Shown piece after piece: positions 8,119-16,916 of a stretch of 64,000 nucleotides of DNA. The stretch is from Mycobacterium sp. AT1. GTDB taxonomy: Bacteria > Actinomycetota > Actinomycetes > Mycobacteriales > Mycobacteriaceae. Within the stretch, counting starts at the first letter, position 1, and every line of letters begins with the position of its first letter. The notes under the pieces were generated by a model. The model had not been told where the DNA came from. It worked only from the letters and a program-made list of their open reading frames with translations, and made no database searches. A program made the position numbers and the translations under genes. The stretch is taken from assembly GCF_002043095.1 (NCBI RefSeq), contig NZ_MVOC01000002.1, positions 148,865 to 212,864 of the forward strand, written 5' to 3'.

Positions 8119-9483
8119 ATGGTGACCAATGCCACCGTCTCGCCAATGCCGGGACGATGCCCCACCCCTCAGCTCGATTTCGACCTCGACCTCGTGGGAT
8201 ATTCGGAGGCCGAATTCGCGCTGACTGGCGAGGCGGAATCCTTTGCTCTCGAAGGGGAGCGAACATTTGACGGGCAGTGGAACGCCCGGGTAGCCGATTC
8301 GGCCTCGTTCGTGACACGTGTCATCGTGCGGCGGCCGAGCGACCTGCAGCGCTGGAGCGGCCGCGCCGTCGTCGAATGGCTCAATGTGTCCGGCGGCCGG
8401 GATCTCCATCCCGACTGGACGTTCATGCACCGTCAGATCATCCGCAACGGTGATGTCTGGGTGGGCGTCTCGGCCCAGAAGGTCGGCATCGACGGCGGCG
8501 GCATCGTCGACGGCCCGAATCTGAAGAAGGCAGACCCGCAGCGTTATGCTGCTCTGCTGCACCCAGGAGACGCCTGGTCATTTGACATCTTCAGCCACGC
8601 GGGACGGGTGTTGCGTAGCGGCGAGGTCCCCGGTATCCCGGCGCCGACGCTGCTGATCGCAACTGGCCACTCGCAGTCGTCGGCGTTCTTGAGCTCGTAC
8701 ATCAACGCGGTCGACCCGATAGCGGCCGTGTTCGACGGATACCTCGTACACGGATGGGCAGGGGCCGGCCCCCGACTCGACGGCTACTTCGTCGGAGGCA
8801 AAGGCACCGACCACGACGTCGCCCGACGTAACCTCGTCGCGAATCCGGCGCTTATCCGCAGCGACGCAAGGGTTCCGGTTCTGCTCCTGCAGTCCGAGAC
8901 CGATGTCGACCTGACACCGCCGGAGCGCACCAGCGAACCAGACCGCGATCGACTCCGGGTCTGGGAAGTCCCCGGGACCGCACACGGCGACAGCTATCTG
9001 TTCGGCGGCGACCGCGACAGTGGGCTGCTGACGCCACCGCAGTTGGCCGACCTGTTCACCAGCACACTCGAACTCGGGACACGGCCGATCAACACCTCGC
9101 CCGCGCACCGCTACGTGGCCGCCGCGGCGCTGGAGCACCTGACCAAATGGGCGGCGGGCGAACCGCCGGCACCACGTGCGCCGCGGATCACCCGGCCGTT
9201 CGTTGATGACGAACACGGCATGGCGCGAGGCGGGATCCGTACCCCATGGGTCGACGTGCCGACTGCGGCACTGACGGGCCGGGGCAACGGTCCGTTTGGC
9301 GGCGCAACTCCTTTCGACGACGACACGCTGCGCCGGCTGTACCCAGGCGGCTCGCGTGACTATCTGGACGCCTTCACGAAGGCACTCGACAGGACCATCG
9401 ACGCCGGCTTCCTACTCGCTGACGACCGCCGGGAAATCCTCGGCGTGGCCGCCGCAGCGTTGCCAGGTTCGATGATCGACTGA
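8119..9483 (+). CDS. Second alpha/beta hydrolase domain protein (PF20091 type)
   Basis: This 454-residue protein is a paralogue of the 5802-7190 product. Both share the opening YSEAEFALTGEAE-like segment, the VVEWLNVS block, the catalytic-serine region (here IATGHSQSSAFLSSY) and the C-terminal MARGGIRTPWVDVPTAALTGRG block. It is preceded by its own palindromic control region, so it can be expressed apart from the first copy. It converges on the long minus-strand operon. The two hydrolases may act on related substrates of that locus, but this is inference. Confidence 0.8.
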   Translation: MVTNATVSPMPGRCPTPQLDFDLDLVGYSEAEFALTGEAESFALEGERTFDGQWNARVADSASFVTRVIVRRPSDLQRWSGRAVVEWLNVSGGRDLHPDWTFMHRQIIRNGDVWVGVSAQKVGIDGGGIVDGPNLKKADPQRYAALLHPGDAWSFDIFSHAGRVLRSGEVPGIPAPTLLIATGHSQSSAFLSSYINAVDPIAAVFDGYLVHGWAGAGPRLDGYFVGGKGTDHDVARRNLVANPALIRSDARVPVLLLQSETDVDLTPPERTSEPDRDRLRVWEVPGTAHGDSYLFGGDRDSGLLTPPQLADLFTSTLELGTRPINTSPAHRYVAAAALEHLTKWAAGEPPAPRAPRITRPFVDDEHGMARGGIRTPWVDVPTAALTGRGNGPFGGATPFDDDTLRRLYPGGSRDYLDAFTKALDRTIDAGFLLADDRREILGVAAAALPGSMID

Positions 9484-9540
9484 ACCGTCGGATACGCACA
9501 CCGGATCCCCCGGGTTCCCAGATCGGGTGGACTCGTCAGT

Positions 9541-9587
9541 CCTACCGCAATACAACGAGTTTCGGCCCGAGGATCGGTTGCGGTAGG
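9541..9587. terminator. Perfect 10-bp inverted repeat between convergent genes
   Basis: CCTACCGCAA at 9541-9550 is matched exactly by TTGCGGTAGG at 9578-9587, with a 27-nt loop. It lies in the 179-bp gap between the hydrolase (plus) and the last gene of the minus-strand operon, where a bidirectional terminator is expected. No U-run is present, as is common in actinobacteria. A DNA-binding site is the alternative. Confidence 0.5.
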
Positions 9588-9662
9588 GCGCCTCGCCGGT
9601 CGCCGGGGTTGGTGTCAGTGCTGGCATCTGGGTAGGCCTCATTGTCGAGCCAGTGTGGCGAT

Positions 9663-10409
9663 CTAGCCGAGGGTCGTTCCTCCATCGACGATCAGGGTCT
9701 GTCCAGTCATGCCCGAGGAGCCCGATCCCGCAAGGAACGCGATCGCGTCGGCGACTTCTCGAAGCTCCACGAGTCGTCCGGTCGGCGCCTGGCTCTCCCA
9801 GTCCTCGACGATCCCGGGCCGACGAGCCGTGATGGTTCTCAGCAAGGGCGTGTCGACGCGGCCCGGCGCAACCGCGTTGACCCGGATGCCTAGGGGTGCC
9901 CATTCCGCACCGAGGATCCTGGTCATGTGGGTGACGCCCGCCTTGGAGACGTCGTAGGCAACGTGCTTCTCGGGATGTCCGGCCACGAACGCCGCGATCG
10001 AGGAGACGTTGACGATGCTGCCTCCCCCACCACGGGCCATGATCCGGCCGAAGTCGCGGCAGCAACGGAAGGTGCCGGTCAGATTCGTCTCGATCGTTGC
10101 CGACCACGCCTGGGTGGACAGGTCGAAGGTCTCCGAGTCCTCGACGATGCCTGCCGCGTTGACGAGGACGTCGACGCGGCCGTGCCGGTCCAGCAGCGTC
10201 TGCACGGCGGCTGCGACGCTGTCCTCCGAGGTGACGTCGAGGACCAGCGTCGAATCGATGCGCTCGTCGGATTCGCTCGCTGGCGGCTTCCGCATCGCGC
10301 GAATCACGTTTGCTCCCAACTTATTCAGGGCGTCGGCTGCTGCGCGTCCGATTCCGCTTCCGGCGCCCGTGACCACGGCGACGCGGCCCTGAAGGGGTTG
10401 TTCGACCAT
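9663..10409 (-). CDS. Short-chain dehydrogenase/reductase
   Basis: The 248-residue protein is a classical SDR. It has the cofactor motif VVTGAGSGIGRA, the NAAG motif (VLVNAAGIVED), the catalytic Ser in IVNVSSIAAF and the YDVSK motif with catalytic Tyr and Lys. It ends the eight-gene minus-strand operon, 43 bp after the aldolase gene. It most likely oxidises or reduces a hydroxyl of the substrate handled by this locus. The exact substrate cannot be read from sequence. Confidence 0.88.
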   Translation of the reverse strand: MVEQPLQGRVAVVTGAGSGIGRAAADALNKLGANVIRAMRKPPASESDERIDSTLVLDVTSEDSVAAAVQTLLDRHGRVDVLVNAAGIVEDSETFDLSTQAWSATIETNLTGTFRCCRDFGRIMARGGGGSIVNVSSIAAFVAGHPEKHVAYDVSKAGVTHMTRILGAEWAPLGIRVNAVAPGRVDTPLLRTITARRPGIVEDWESQAPTGRLVELREVADAIAFLAGSGSSGMTGQTLIVDGGTTLG

Positions 10410-10452
10410 GCGCGTTCCTGTCTACGTGAGGGTCTCGGCTCCAAGACTCGCG

Positions 10453-11241
10453 TCAACGAACCGGGGCGGGGCGGGCGATGCCGCCGATGGCGGTGTTGAG
10501 GTGTCCCGCAAGCAGAGTCGAATCCGAGCCGAGAGCGACGAACGTGAAGCCGCGGTCGATCATGTGTTGGGCCGCCGCTGCCGAGGGAACCAGGATGCCG
10601 GCAGCCTTGCCGTGCTCCCGGCAGGCCGCGACAACGGCGTCCAGCGCCGACTGATAGTCGGGATGGTCGAAGTCACGCGGAACACCGAGGGCATAGGACA
10701 TGTCCATCGGGCCCACGAACAGCGCGTCGACCCCGTCGATGGCCGCGATCTCGTCGACGTCGGTGAGCGCACCGATCGTCTCGATCTGCACGATTCCCGC
10801 CACCGACTCGTCGGCCTCGCCGAGCGCGGCAACCCGCAAGCCAAAGCCGCTCTGTCGGTTGTACGTCGCCACTCCCCTCGACCCCGCGGGTGGGTAGCGC
10901 ATGTACGTCACGAATTGCTCAGCCCCGCTGGCAGATTCGATCCTCGGCACCATGATTCCGGCAACGCCGAGGTCCAACGCACGACCGATCCGGATGCGCT
11001 CGGCGCTCTCCGTTCGTGCCAGCGTGGGCACGCCGTAACCCGCGGCGGCCCCGACGGCGGCGGCGAGTTCGGCCTCGCCTCCGACTCCGTGCTCGTTGTC
11101 GACCAGCACCCAGTCCACGCCTGCTGCGGCGCACGCTTCGACCGCAACGGCAGACCCGAGGTTGCAGAACGTGCCGACCACGGTGTCACCACCGAGCAGT
11201 TGCGACCTGAACGACCGAAGCCGCATCGGTGAGGTCGTCAC
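10453..11241 (-). CDS. HpcH/HpaI-family aldolase
   Basis: A 262-residue class II pyruvate aldolase-like protein. Family features are VDWVLVDNEHG near the N-terminus, VAGIMVPRIESA, and the metal-binding stretch QIETIGALTDVDEIAAIDGVD followed by FVGPMDMSYALG. Members cleave 2-keto-3-deoxy acids to pyruvate and an aldehyde. The GTG start overlaps the stop of the upstream SDR (GTGTGA), so the two are coupled. In this operon it would carry out the carbon-carbon cleavage step. Confidence 0.88.
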   Translation of the reverse strand: MTTSPMRLRSFRSQLLGGDTVVGTFCNLGSAVAVEACAAAGVDWVLVDNEHGVGGEAELAAAVGAAAGYGVPTLARTESAERIRIGRALDLGVAGIMVPRIESASGAEQFVTYMRYPPAGSRGVATYNRQSGFGLRVAALGEADESVAGIVQIETIGALTDVDEIAAIDGVDALFVGPMDMSYALGVPRDFDHPDYQSALDAVVAACREHGKAAGILVPSAAAAQHMIDRGFTFVALGSDSTLLAGHLNTAIGGIARPAPVR

Positions 11242-12038
11242 ACGCCCACCCGCGTGCTGCCGGCGCCGGCATGGAAGTCGAAGTCCACCGTCGTCATGCC
11301 GCCGGTCACCTTGATGGTCTCACCGGAGATGCTGCGGGCCCCCGGCCCGAGTAGGAAGGCGCAGACTGCGGCGATGTCCTCACTTGTCTGTGGCTGCCCC
11401 GTCGGGATCGGCCGGACGTGTGCGGCGAAGATGTCGTCGGCCGGCACCCCGCTCTCCGCGGATTCCTTGTCCAGGATCGCATCCCACATGGGGGTTCGGA
11501 CGATGCCAGGACTCACCGCGTTGACGGTGACGTTCAGTGGCCCCAGGTCGAATGCCAGACCGGTGGTGAAGCCGATGACCCCGGCCTTGGAGGCGGCGTA
11601 CGGCGCCTGCAGGGCCGCCGGCACCACACCGGAAATCGAGGACACGTTGACGATCGCACCGCCGCCGTTGTCGGCCAGCACCTCGGCCACCGCGGACGTC
11701 GCCCGCACCGTGCCCTCCAGGTTGACCCGCAAGATGCGGGTCCACTCCGCGTCCGTGGTCAGCAGGAAGTGCTTGACCTGCGAGACGCCCGCGCAGTTCA
11801 CCAATCCCCATGCCGCATCCACCGACCGGGCCGCGTCACGCAACCGGGCGTGCGAGTCCGGATCGGTGAGATCGCATGCCAGCGTGACGCTCTCGGGAAT
11901 GTCCGCGCCCACCCGGTGCAACCCGTCGCGGTCGAAGTCGACGAGTACGACGCCGAAGCCACTCTGCGCCAGCGCCCGGGCAACGCCCTCACCGATCCCC
12001 GATGCAGCGCCGGTCACCACGACCCACTTCGGCGTCAT
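11238..12038 (-). CDS. Short-chain dehydrogenase/reductase
   Basis: This 266-residue SDR has VVVTGAASGIGEG at the N-terminus, VNCAGVSQ, the Ser-containing IVNVSSISGV and the catalytic YAASK. Its start overlaps the stop of the zinc dehydrogenase by ATGA and its stop overlaps the aldolase start, placing it firmly in the operon. An SDR just before an HpcH-type aldolase is known from non-phosphorylating deoxysugar-acid routes, but no dehydratase is encoded in this operon, so that parallel is incomplete. Confidence 0.88.
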   Translation of the reverse strand: MTPKWVVVTGAASGIGEGVARALAQSGFGVVLVDFDRDGLHRVGADIPESVTLACDLTDPDSHARLRDAARSVDAAWGLVNCAGVSQVKHFLLTTDAEWTRILRVNLEGTVRATSAVAEVLADNGGGAIVNVSSISGVVPAALQAPYAASKAGVIGFTTGLAFDLGPLNVTVNAVSPGIVRTPMWDAILDKESAESGVPADDIFAAHVRPIPTGQPQTSEDIAAVCAFLLGPGARSISGETIKVTGGMTTVDFDFHAGAGSTRVGV

Positions 12039-13126
12039 GGCTTGAACACGATCTTGAGGCCCTCACCGCGCTGGGCGAGCTGCAGACCGGTCAGCACCTC
12101 GTCCAGCGGAAGCACGTGACTGACCACGTGTTCCAGGGGCAGTGCCCGAGACTGAATCAGATCCAGTGCCGCCTTCATCGTGTAGCGCATGAGGAAGGCG
12201 CCGTGGATGTGCAGTTCCTTGACCGTCACCTCCATCGGAGGGAACGACGCGCGGTTGGCGGAGTTGATGCCGAGCACCGCGATGCGCGCCTGGTCGGCCG
12301 CCATTTCGATCGCGGAATCGAGCTGCGATCCAACGGCTTCCACGATGCAGGACGCACCCCGTCCGCCGGTGGCGGCCTTGACGGCGTCCACGACCGGTCC
12401 GTCCTTCGGGTCGATGACCGCGTCCGCGCCGAGCTTCAGCGCGATGGCAGCTCGGGCCGCCGACGGTTCGATGACGATGACCTGTTGCGCTCCGCGGTGT
12501 TTCAGGGCGGCTGCCGACAACAACCCCATCGGGCCGCCGCCGATCACGACGGCGCGGTCATTGGAGCGAACGCCGATCTTGTCGAGCGCGTTGAGCACGC
12601 ACCCGAGCGGCTCACCGAGCACGATCAGCTCATACGGCACCGACGGGTCGACGGGGTAGGCGAAGTACGCCGGGACCCGCACGTAGTTGGCCATGCCGCC
12701 GTCCCAGAAGAATCCGGGTGTGTTGGGCCACGGGTAGTCCAGGTAGGGATTGTCGAACAAGGTCTCGCAGAAGTTCCCGTCACCTTCGCGGCACGGCATG
12801 CATCGGCCACACGGCGGGTTTTGGTCGACGGCGACGTGCTGACCGATCGAGAGTCCCGAGACGGCAGAGCCCATCTCGACGATCTCCCCACAGAACTCGT
12901 GGCCGAAGATGACGCCGGGCTTTCCCGGATGGGTGGGCGGGGTGTGCAGTGCGTGCAGATCGGAACCGCAGATTCCCACGGCCCCCACCTTGATCACGAT
13001 GTCGTCGGGCGACTCGGGGTGCGGGATGGGTCGTCGTTCCAGCGCGACCTCTCCTTCACCCTTGAAGATCGCAGCGAGCATGGTGTCGGTTGCGCTGTCC
13101 TGGCTGAGGGTCGATGCCTGGGTCAT
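12035..13126 (-). CDS. Zinc-dependent medium-chain alcohol/polyol dehydrogenase
   Basis: The 363-residue protein is an MDR of the sorbitol/threonine dehydrogenase type. The catalytic-zinc motif is GHEFCGEIVEMG with the Cys of GICGSDLHAL; four structural-zinc cysteines lie in PPCGRCMPCREGDGNFCE; the nucleotide fold is VVIGGGPMGLLSAAAL. The preferred substrate is likely a sugar, polyol or hydroxy acid. It has an ATG with AAGGA upstream and overlaps the next SDR gene. Confidence 0.88.
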   Translation of the reverse strand: MTQASTLSQDSATDTMLAAIFKGEGEVALERRPIPHPESPDDIVIKVGAVGICGSDLHALHTPPTHPGKPGVIFGHEFCGEIVEMGSAVSGLSIGQHVAVDQNPPCGRCMPCREGDGNFCETLFDNPYLDYPWPNTPGFFWDGGMANYVRVPAYFAYPVDPSVPYELIVLGEPLGCVLNALDKIGVRSNDRAVVIGGGPMGLLSAAALKHRGAQQVIVIEPSAARAAIALKLGADAVIDPKDGPVVDAVKAATGGRGASCIVEAVGSQLDSAIEMAADQARIAVLGINSANRASFPPMEVTVKELHIHGAFLMRYTMKAALDLIQSRALPLEHVVSHVLPLDEVLTGLQLAQRGEGLKIVFKP

Positions 13127-13180
13127 GATGGCTTCCTTGTCGTCGGTTCGGATTTGGTCGCTGTGGATGGTGCGGACCGG

Positions 13181-14356
13181 TCAGTGGCTTATGGCCGCCG
13201 ACTCGGCAGTGCTGCGGGTCCAGCCGCGGGCGTGGTCGCCGAATGCCTCATAGCCTGTCTCGGTCACCGCGACGGTGTCTTCGAGTTTGATGAATCCGCG
13301 GGTCGGATGCAGCATCGTCGTCTCGATGGACAGCACCATGCCCACCTCGAGCGGCAGCGGCGCGTCGGTCGCCGGGTACGGGACGGGACCGGTGTGTGTC
13401 AGCCGCGGCGCCTCGTGGCTGATCAATCCCATTCCGTGCCCGACGAAGGTGGTGACGCCGTCGTGCGGACTCCGGCGCTTGACTGCCAGCGCCGCGTCGA
13501 AGATCTCCTGCCCCACCACTCCGCCCCGGATGGGCTGGCGGGCGGCCTGCTGGATCGCCTCGACCTCGGCCAGCAGATCGACCAATTCGGCGTCGGGTTC
13601 CCCGAGCACTCCCATGCGGGCGAGGTCGCCGATGTAGCCCCCCAGGTTGCCGCCGGAGTCCAGGCACAGCACGTCGCCGTGGTTCCAGGGCTGCTCCGAC
13701 GGTGCACGGTTGTGGCTCGGGCCCATGCTTACCAGGCAGTATTCGAAGATCAGGCCGCGGTTGGTCTGCTCGCGCCGGAACTCCTCGACGATCTCGCGCT
13801 TGGTGTGTCCTTCACCGCATCGCGCCAGCACTGCCGCCATGGAGTCGATGATCAGTTCCGAGGCCTTGCGCATGGTGACCAGTTCGTCGGGCCGCTTGCT
13901 GGCGCGCAACCGCTCCAACGTGAACTGGGCGTCGCTCAGCTCGAACTGTTCGACGTCGAGCAGCGGCAGGTACGCCTCCACCGGCAGGAACGACGCTTCG
14001 ATGCCCACCCGGACCCGACGGTTGCCGACGGCGGTCTTGATGTGCGCGACGGCCGCGGCGATCGCATCCTGCACACCCCAGGTCGAGGTCGAGACGTCGG
14101 AGATCCAGATCGGCGCGACGTCGAGTTGCCAGCTCTCCATCACGTTGGCGATGTAGGCGGTGGACGCCACGTCGCCGCGGACGTACACCACGACGGGCAG
14201 GTAGCGGCTGACCCCGATCGCGTCCATGTAGTCGAAGAAGAAGAAGCGATGGCCATCAGTCAGGTATTGAACGTTGTGCTTGGAGGTGGCGATGATGACG
14301 TCGAGGTCCGCCTGTCCCATCAGATCGTCGAGCTTGGCGGTGTCGAAGAGTGGCAT
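13181..14356 (-). CDS. M24-family metallohydrolase
   Basis: A 391-residue 'pita-bread' protein with an N-terminal creatinase-like domain (about 1-150) and a catalytic domain (about 160-385). The five usual metal ligands can be placed: two Asp in LCLDSGG and GDLARM, His in GHGMGL, Glu in SIETTM and Glu in KLEDTVAVTE. M24 proteins include Xaa-Pro peptidases, creatinase and ectoine hydrolase. Its place between the importer genes and the dehydrogenases suggests that it opens a C-N or amide bond in the imported compound, which is inference. Confidence 0.85.
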   Translation of the reverse strand: MPLFDTAKLDDLMGQADLDVIIATSKHNVQYLTDGHRFFFFDYMDAIGVSRYLPVVVYVRGDVASTAYIANVMESWQLDVAPIWISDVSTSTWGVQDAIAAAVAHIKTAVGNRRVRVGIEASFLPVEAYLPLLDVEQFELSDAQFTLERLRASKRPDELVTMRKASELIIDSMAAVLARCGEGHTKREIVEEFRREQTNRGLIFEYCLVSMGPSHNRAPSEQPWNHGDVLCLDSGGNLGGYIGDLARMGVLGEPDAELVDLLAEVEAIQQAARQPIRGGVVGQEIFDAALAVKRRSPHDGVTTFVGHGMGLISHEAPRLTHTGPVPYPATDAPLPLEVGMVLSIETTMLHPTRGFIKLEDTVAVTETGYEAFGDHARGWTRSTAESAAISH

Positions 14357-14393
14357 GTGAGAGTTCCCTTTGGCTGAATGGAGTCGAAACGGG

Positions 14394-15422
14394 CTATCGC
14401 TTGGCTTTGGCGAGGCGTCGGGAGTTGTAGGAATCCAGCAGCACGGCCAGGAAGATCAACAGACCCTGCATGAACTGCACCCAGAAGGGGCTGACGTCGA
14501 GCAGGGTCAACCCGTTGTTGATCACGCCGATCAACAGCACGCCGACGAAGGTGCCGGCCAGGCTGCCCTTGCCGCCGAACAGGCTTGTTCCACCGATGAC
14601 CACCGCGGCGATCACCTGCAATTCCAATCCGGTTGCGGCGGTGGGCGTTGCGGATCCAAGACGACCCACCAGGGTGATGGCGGCGATACCTGCACACAAT
14701 CCCGCGATGGCATACACCGTGAACAGGACCCGTCGATCGCGGATACCTGCCAGCCGAGCCGCTTCCCGGTTGCCGCCGACGGCATACACCTGGTGACCAA
14801 AGGTGGTGCGGCTCAGCACGAAGTATCCGACGGCGAAGACGACGACGGTCATGATCACCGGGACGGGAATGCCTGCGACGGTGCCACCACCGAGCCAGGT
14901 GAACGACGTCGGCAGTCCGTACACGCTTTGGCCTCCGCTGATCTGCAGGGTCAGACCACGGCCCATCCCCAGCACGGCGAGGGTCACGATGAAGGGAGCA
15001 AGCCTCAGCGCGGTGACCGATGCGCCGTTGAACGCACCGACCGCGGTCGCGACCACGATTGCGACCAGCACTCCGATGAACCCGTTGAGGCCACTGGACA
15101 CCAGAGTTGCGGCGACCATTCCCGACAGCGCGACGTTGGACCCGACCGACAGGTCGATGCCGCCGGTGATGATGATGAAAGTCGCTCCGACGGCGGCGAT
15201 GCCGACGATGGAGGACTGAGTCACGATGTTGGTGAGATTGGAGGTGGTGAGGAAGTTCGGCGTGAGGATGAACATCACCACGCACGCCAGGATGAGCGCC
15301 GCGATGATGGGGAATAGCGGGCTCTTGGCCAGTCGGCGCACGGTGTCGGCGGCCGAGGTGGCCGGTTCGGGCTTGCGCCGAACCTCCTGCGTGGGGAGGG
15401 CGGGTGAGGTCATGGTCATCAT
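14394..15422 (-). CDS. Ribose-type ABC transporter permease
   Basis: This 342-residue membrane protein of the RbsC/BPD_transp_2 family has about eight to ten hydrophobic segments and the family stretches TGGIDLSVGSNVALSGM and GGTSLFGGKGSLAGTFVGVLLIGVINNGL. It would form the membrane channel of a sugar importer with the adjacent ATPase and binding protein. It starts with a doublet ATGATG 12 bp downstream of the ATPase stop. Confidence 0.92.
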   Translation of the reverse strand: MMTMTSPALPTQEVRRKPEPATSAADTVRRLAKSPLFPIIAALILACVVMFILTPNFLTTSNLTNIVTQSSIVGIAAVGATFIIITGGIDLSVGSNVALSGMVAATLVSSGLNGFIGVLVAIVVATAVGAFNGASVTALRLAPFIVTLAVLGMGRGLTLQISGGQSVYGLPTSFTWLGGGTVAGIPVPVIMTVVVFAVGYFVLSRTTFGHQVYAVGGNREAARLAGIRDRRVLFTVYAIAGLCAGIAAITLVGRLGSATPTAATGLELQVIAAVVIGGTSLFGGKGSLAGTFVGVLLIGVINNGLTLLDVSPFWVQFMQGLLIFLAVLLDSYNSRRLAKAKR

Positions 15423-15434
15423 CGGTGCTTTCGG

Positions 15435-16916
15435 TCAGCCCGCCGCAGCGAGTTCGAGGATGGTTTCGCGGTCGAAGTCGTCTCTGGCGACTTCACCGAC
15501 GAGGCGCCCTGCGCGTAGGACGTAGACCCGGTCGGACATGGCCAGCACCTCGTCGGTATCGGAGCTGGTGAGAATCACGGTCGCGCCGGACTTGGCGAGT
15601 TCGATGACGTGCTCGTAGATGCCGGACTTGGCGCCGACGTCGACGCCGCGGGTGGGATCGTCGAGCAACATGACCACCGGCTCCGCGGCGGCGGCACGGG
15701 CCAGGACTACCTTCTGCTGATTGCCACCCGAGAGCATCTCCACCGCGGTTCCAGGTGAATCCGCCTTGACGCCAAAGGTTTTCATCAGATTCATAGCGAA
15801 GCGGCGTTGGGCAGCGGGGCGGCGGATTCCATACCGCGACACTCGCGGATAGAGACCGTAGATCATGTTGTCCTGGATGCTCTTGTCCAGGATCACCCCC
15901 TCGGACTTGCGGTCCTCCGAGGCGTAGACGATGCCCAGTCGTCGCGACGCTGCGATGCTGCCCAGCTTCAGTGGCGCGGCGTCGCACGCCACCGTTCCCG
16001 CGGCGCTCGGGTTGATGCCGGCGATGGCCTTCATCAGCTCGGTTCTGCCTGCGCCGGCCAGACCGACCAGGCCGACGATCTCGCCGGCACGCGCGGTCAG
16101 GGTGGCCGACCGGACGCCGGCGGCACAGAGTTCGGAGACGGCGAGCCGAACGTCGCCGATGGGACGTGCCTCATACGGATAGGCCCGTTCGAGGGCCTTG
16201 GCGAGCATGGTCTGAACCAGTGACTGTTGGGTCCACTCCCCCAACGGTTTGTCACCGACGAGCTTGCCGTCGCGCAGGACGCAGATGCGGTCGGCGATGG
16301 TGAACAGTTCGTCGAGATGGTGACTGACGTAGAGGATCGTCAAGCCGCCGTCCTTGAGACGGCGAATGAGCCCCATGAGGTTCTCCACGTCGCGCTCGGG
16401 AAGGGCCGAAGTCGGCTCGTCGAAGACCAGGACGCGGGCATCGCGAGCCAGACAGCGGGCGATTTCGACCAACTGACGCTGCGCCAACGTCAGGGCGCGC
16501 ACCGGTTGGGACAGGTCGACGTCTCCGAGCCCAACGCGGTCGAGCGCAGTGCGTGCGGCGCGTCGATTCGCGCGGCGCCGGACGACGCTGACGGTGCTGG
16601 CCGGCCGACCCAGCAGGACGTTGTCGACGACCGACATGTCGGGGATGTCGGTGAGCTCCTGATAGATGACGCTGATTCCTGCGTCGATCACCCCTTTGGG
16701 ATCGGTGGGCATCGCGCGTCCGTCGAGCAGAACCTGACCTGCGTCGGCGGATTGCGCACCGGCCAGGATCTTGATCAGCGTGGACTTGCCCGCGCCGTTC
16801 TCCCCAGCCAGCGCGGTCACCGTGCCGGGGCGAAGCTCGAGGGTGACGTCGGTCAGCGCGTGTACACCCAGATAGGACTTGCTCACCGATTGCAGGACGA
16901 GCGCGGCCTCAGACAT
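15435..16916 (-). CDS. Ribose-type ABC transporter ATPase (double cassette)
   Basis: The 493-residue protein has two fused nucleotide-binding domains, as in RbsA. The first has Walker A GENGAGKST and Walker B VLVFDEPTSALP; the second has a degenerate P-loop-like GLAGAGRTEL, a full LSGGNQQK signature and VVMLLDDPTRGVD. It overlaps the binding-protein gene by 8 bp. It would power import of a sugar-like compound. Confidence 0.93.
   Translation of the reverse strand: MSEAALVLQSVSKSYLGVHALTDVTLELRPGTVTALAGENGAGKSTLIKILAGAQSADAGQVLLDGRAMPTDPKGVIDAGISVIYQELTDIPDMSVVDNVLLGRPASTVSVVRRRANRRAARTALDRVGLGDVDLSQPVRALTLAQRQLVEIARCLARDARVLVFDEPTSALPERDVENLMGLIRRLKDGGLTILYVSHHLDELFTIADRICVLRDGKLVGDKPLGEWTQQSLVQTMLAKALERAYPYEARPIGDVRLAVSELCAAGVRSATLTARAGEIVGLVGLAGAGRTELMKAIAGINPSAAGTVACDAAPLKLGSIAASRRLGIVYASEDRKSEGVILDKSIQDNMIYGLYPRVSRYGIRRPAAQRRFAMNLMKTFGVKADSPGTAVEMLSGGNQQKVVLARAAAAEPVVMLLDDPTRGVDVGAKSGIYEHVIELAKSGATVILTSSDTDEVLAMSDRVYVLRAGRLVGEVARDDFDRETILELAAAG

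Noticed and set aside
12002..14377. A 791-codon open frame on the plus strand
   Set aside because: It lies antisense to three well-supported genes (SDR, zinc dehydrogenase, M24), its product is rich in Arg, Asp and His without any domain, and such frames are expected from third-position GC bias.
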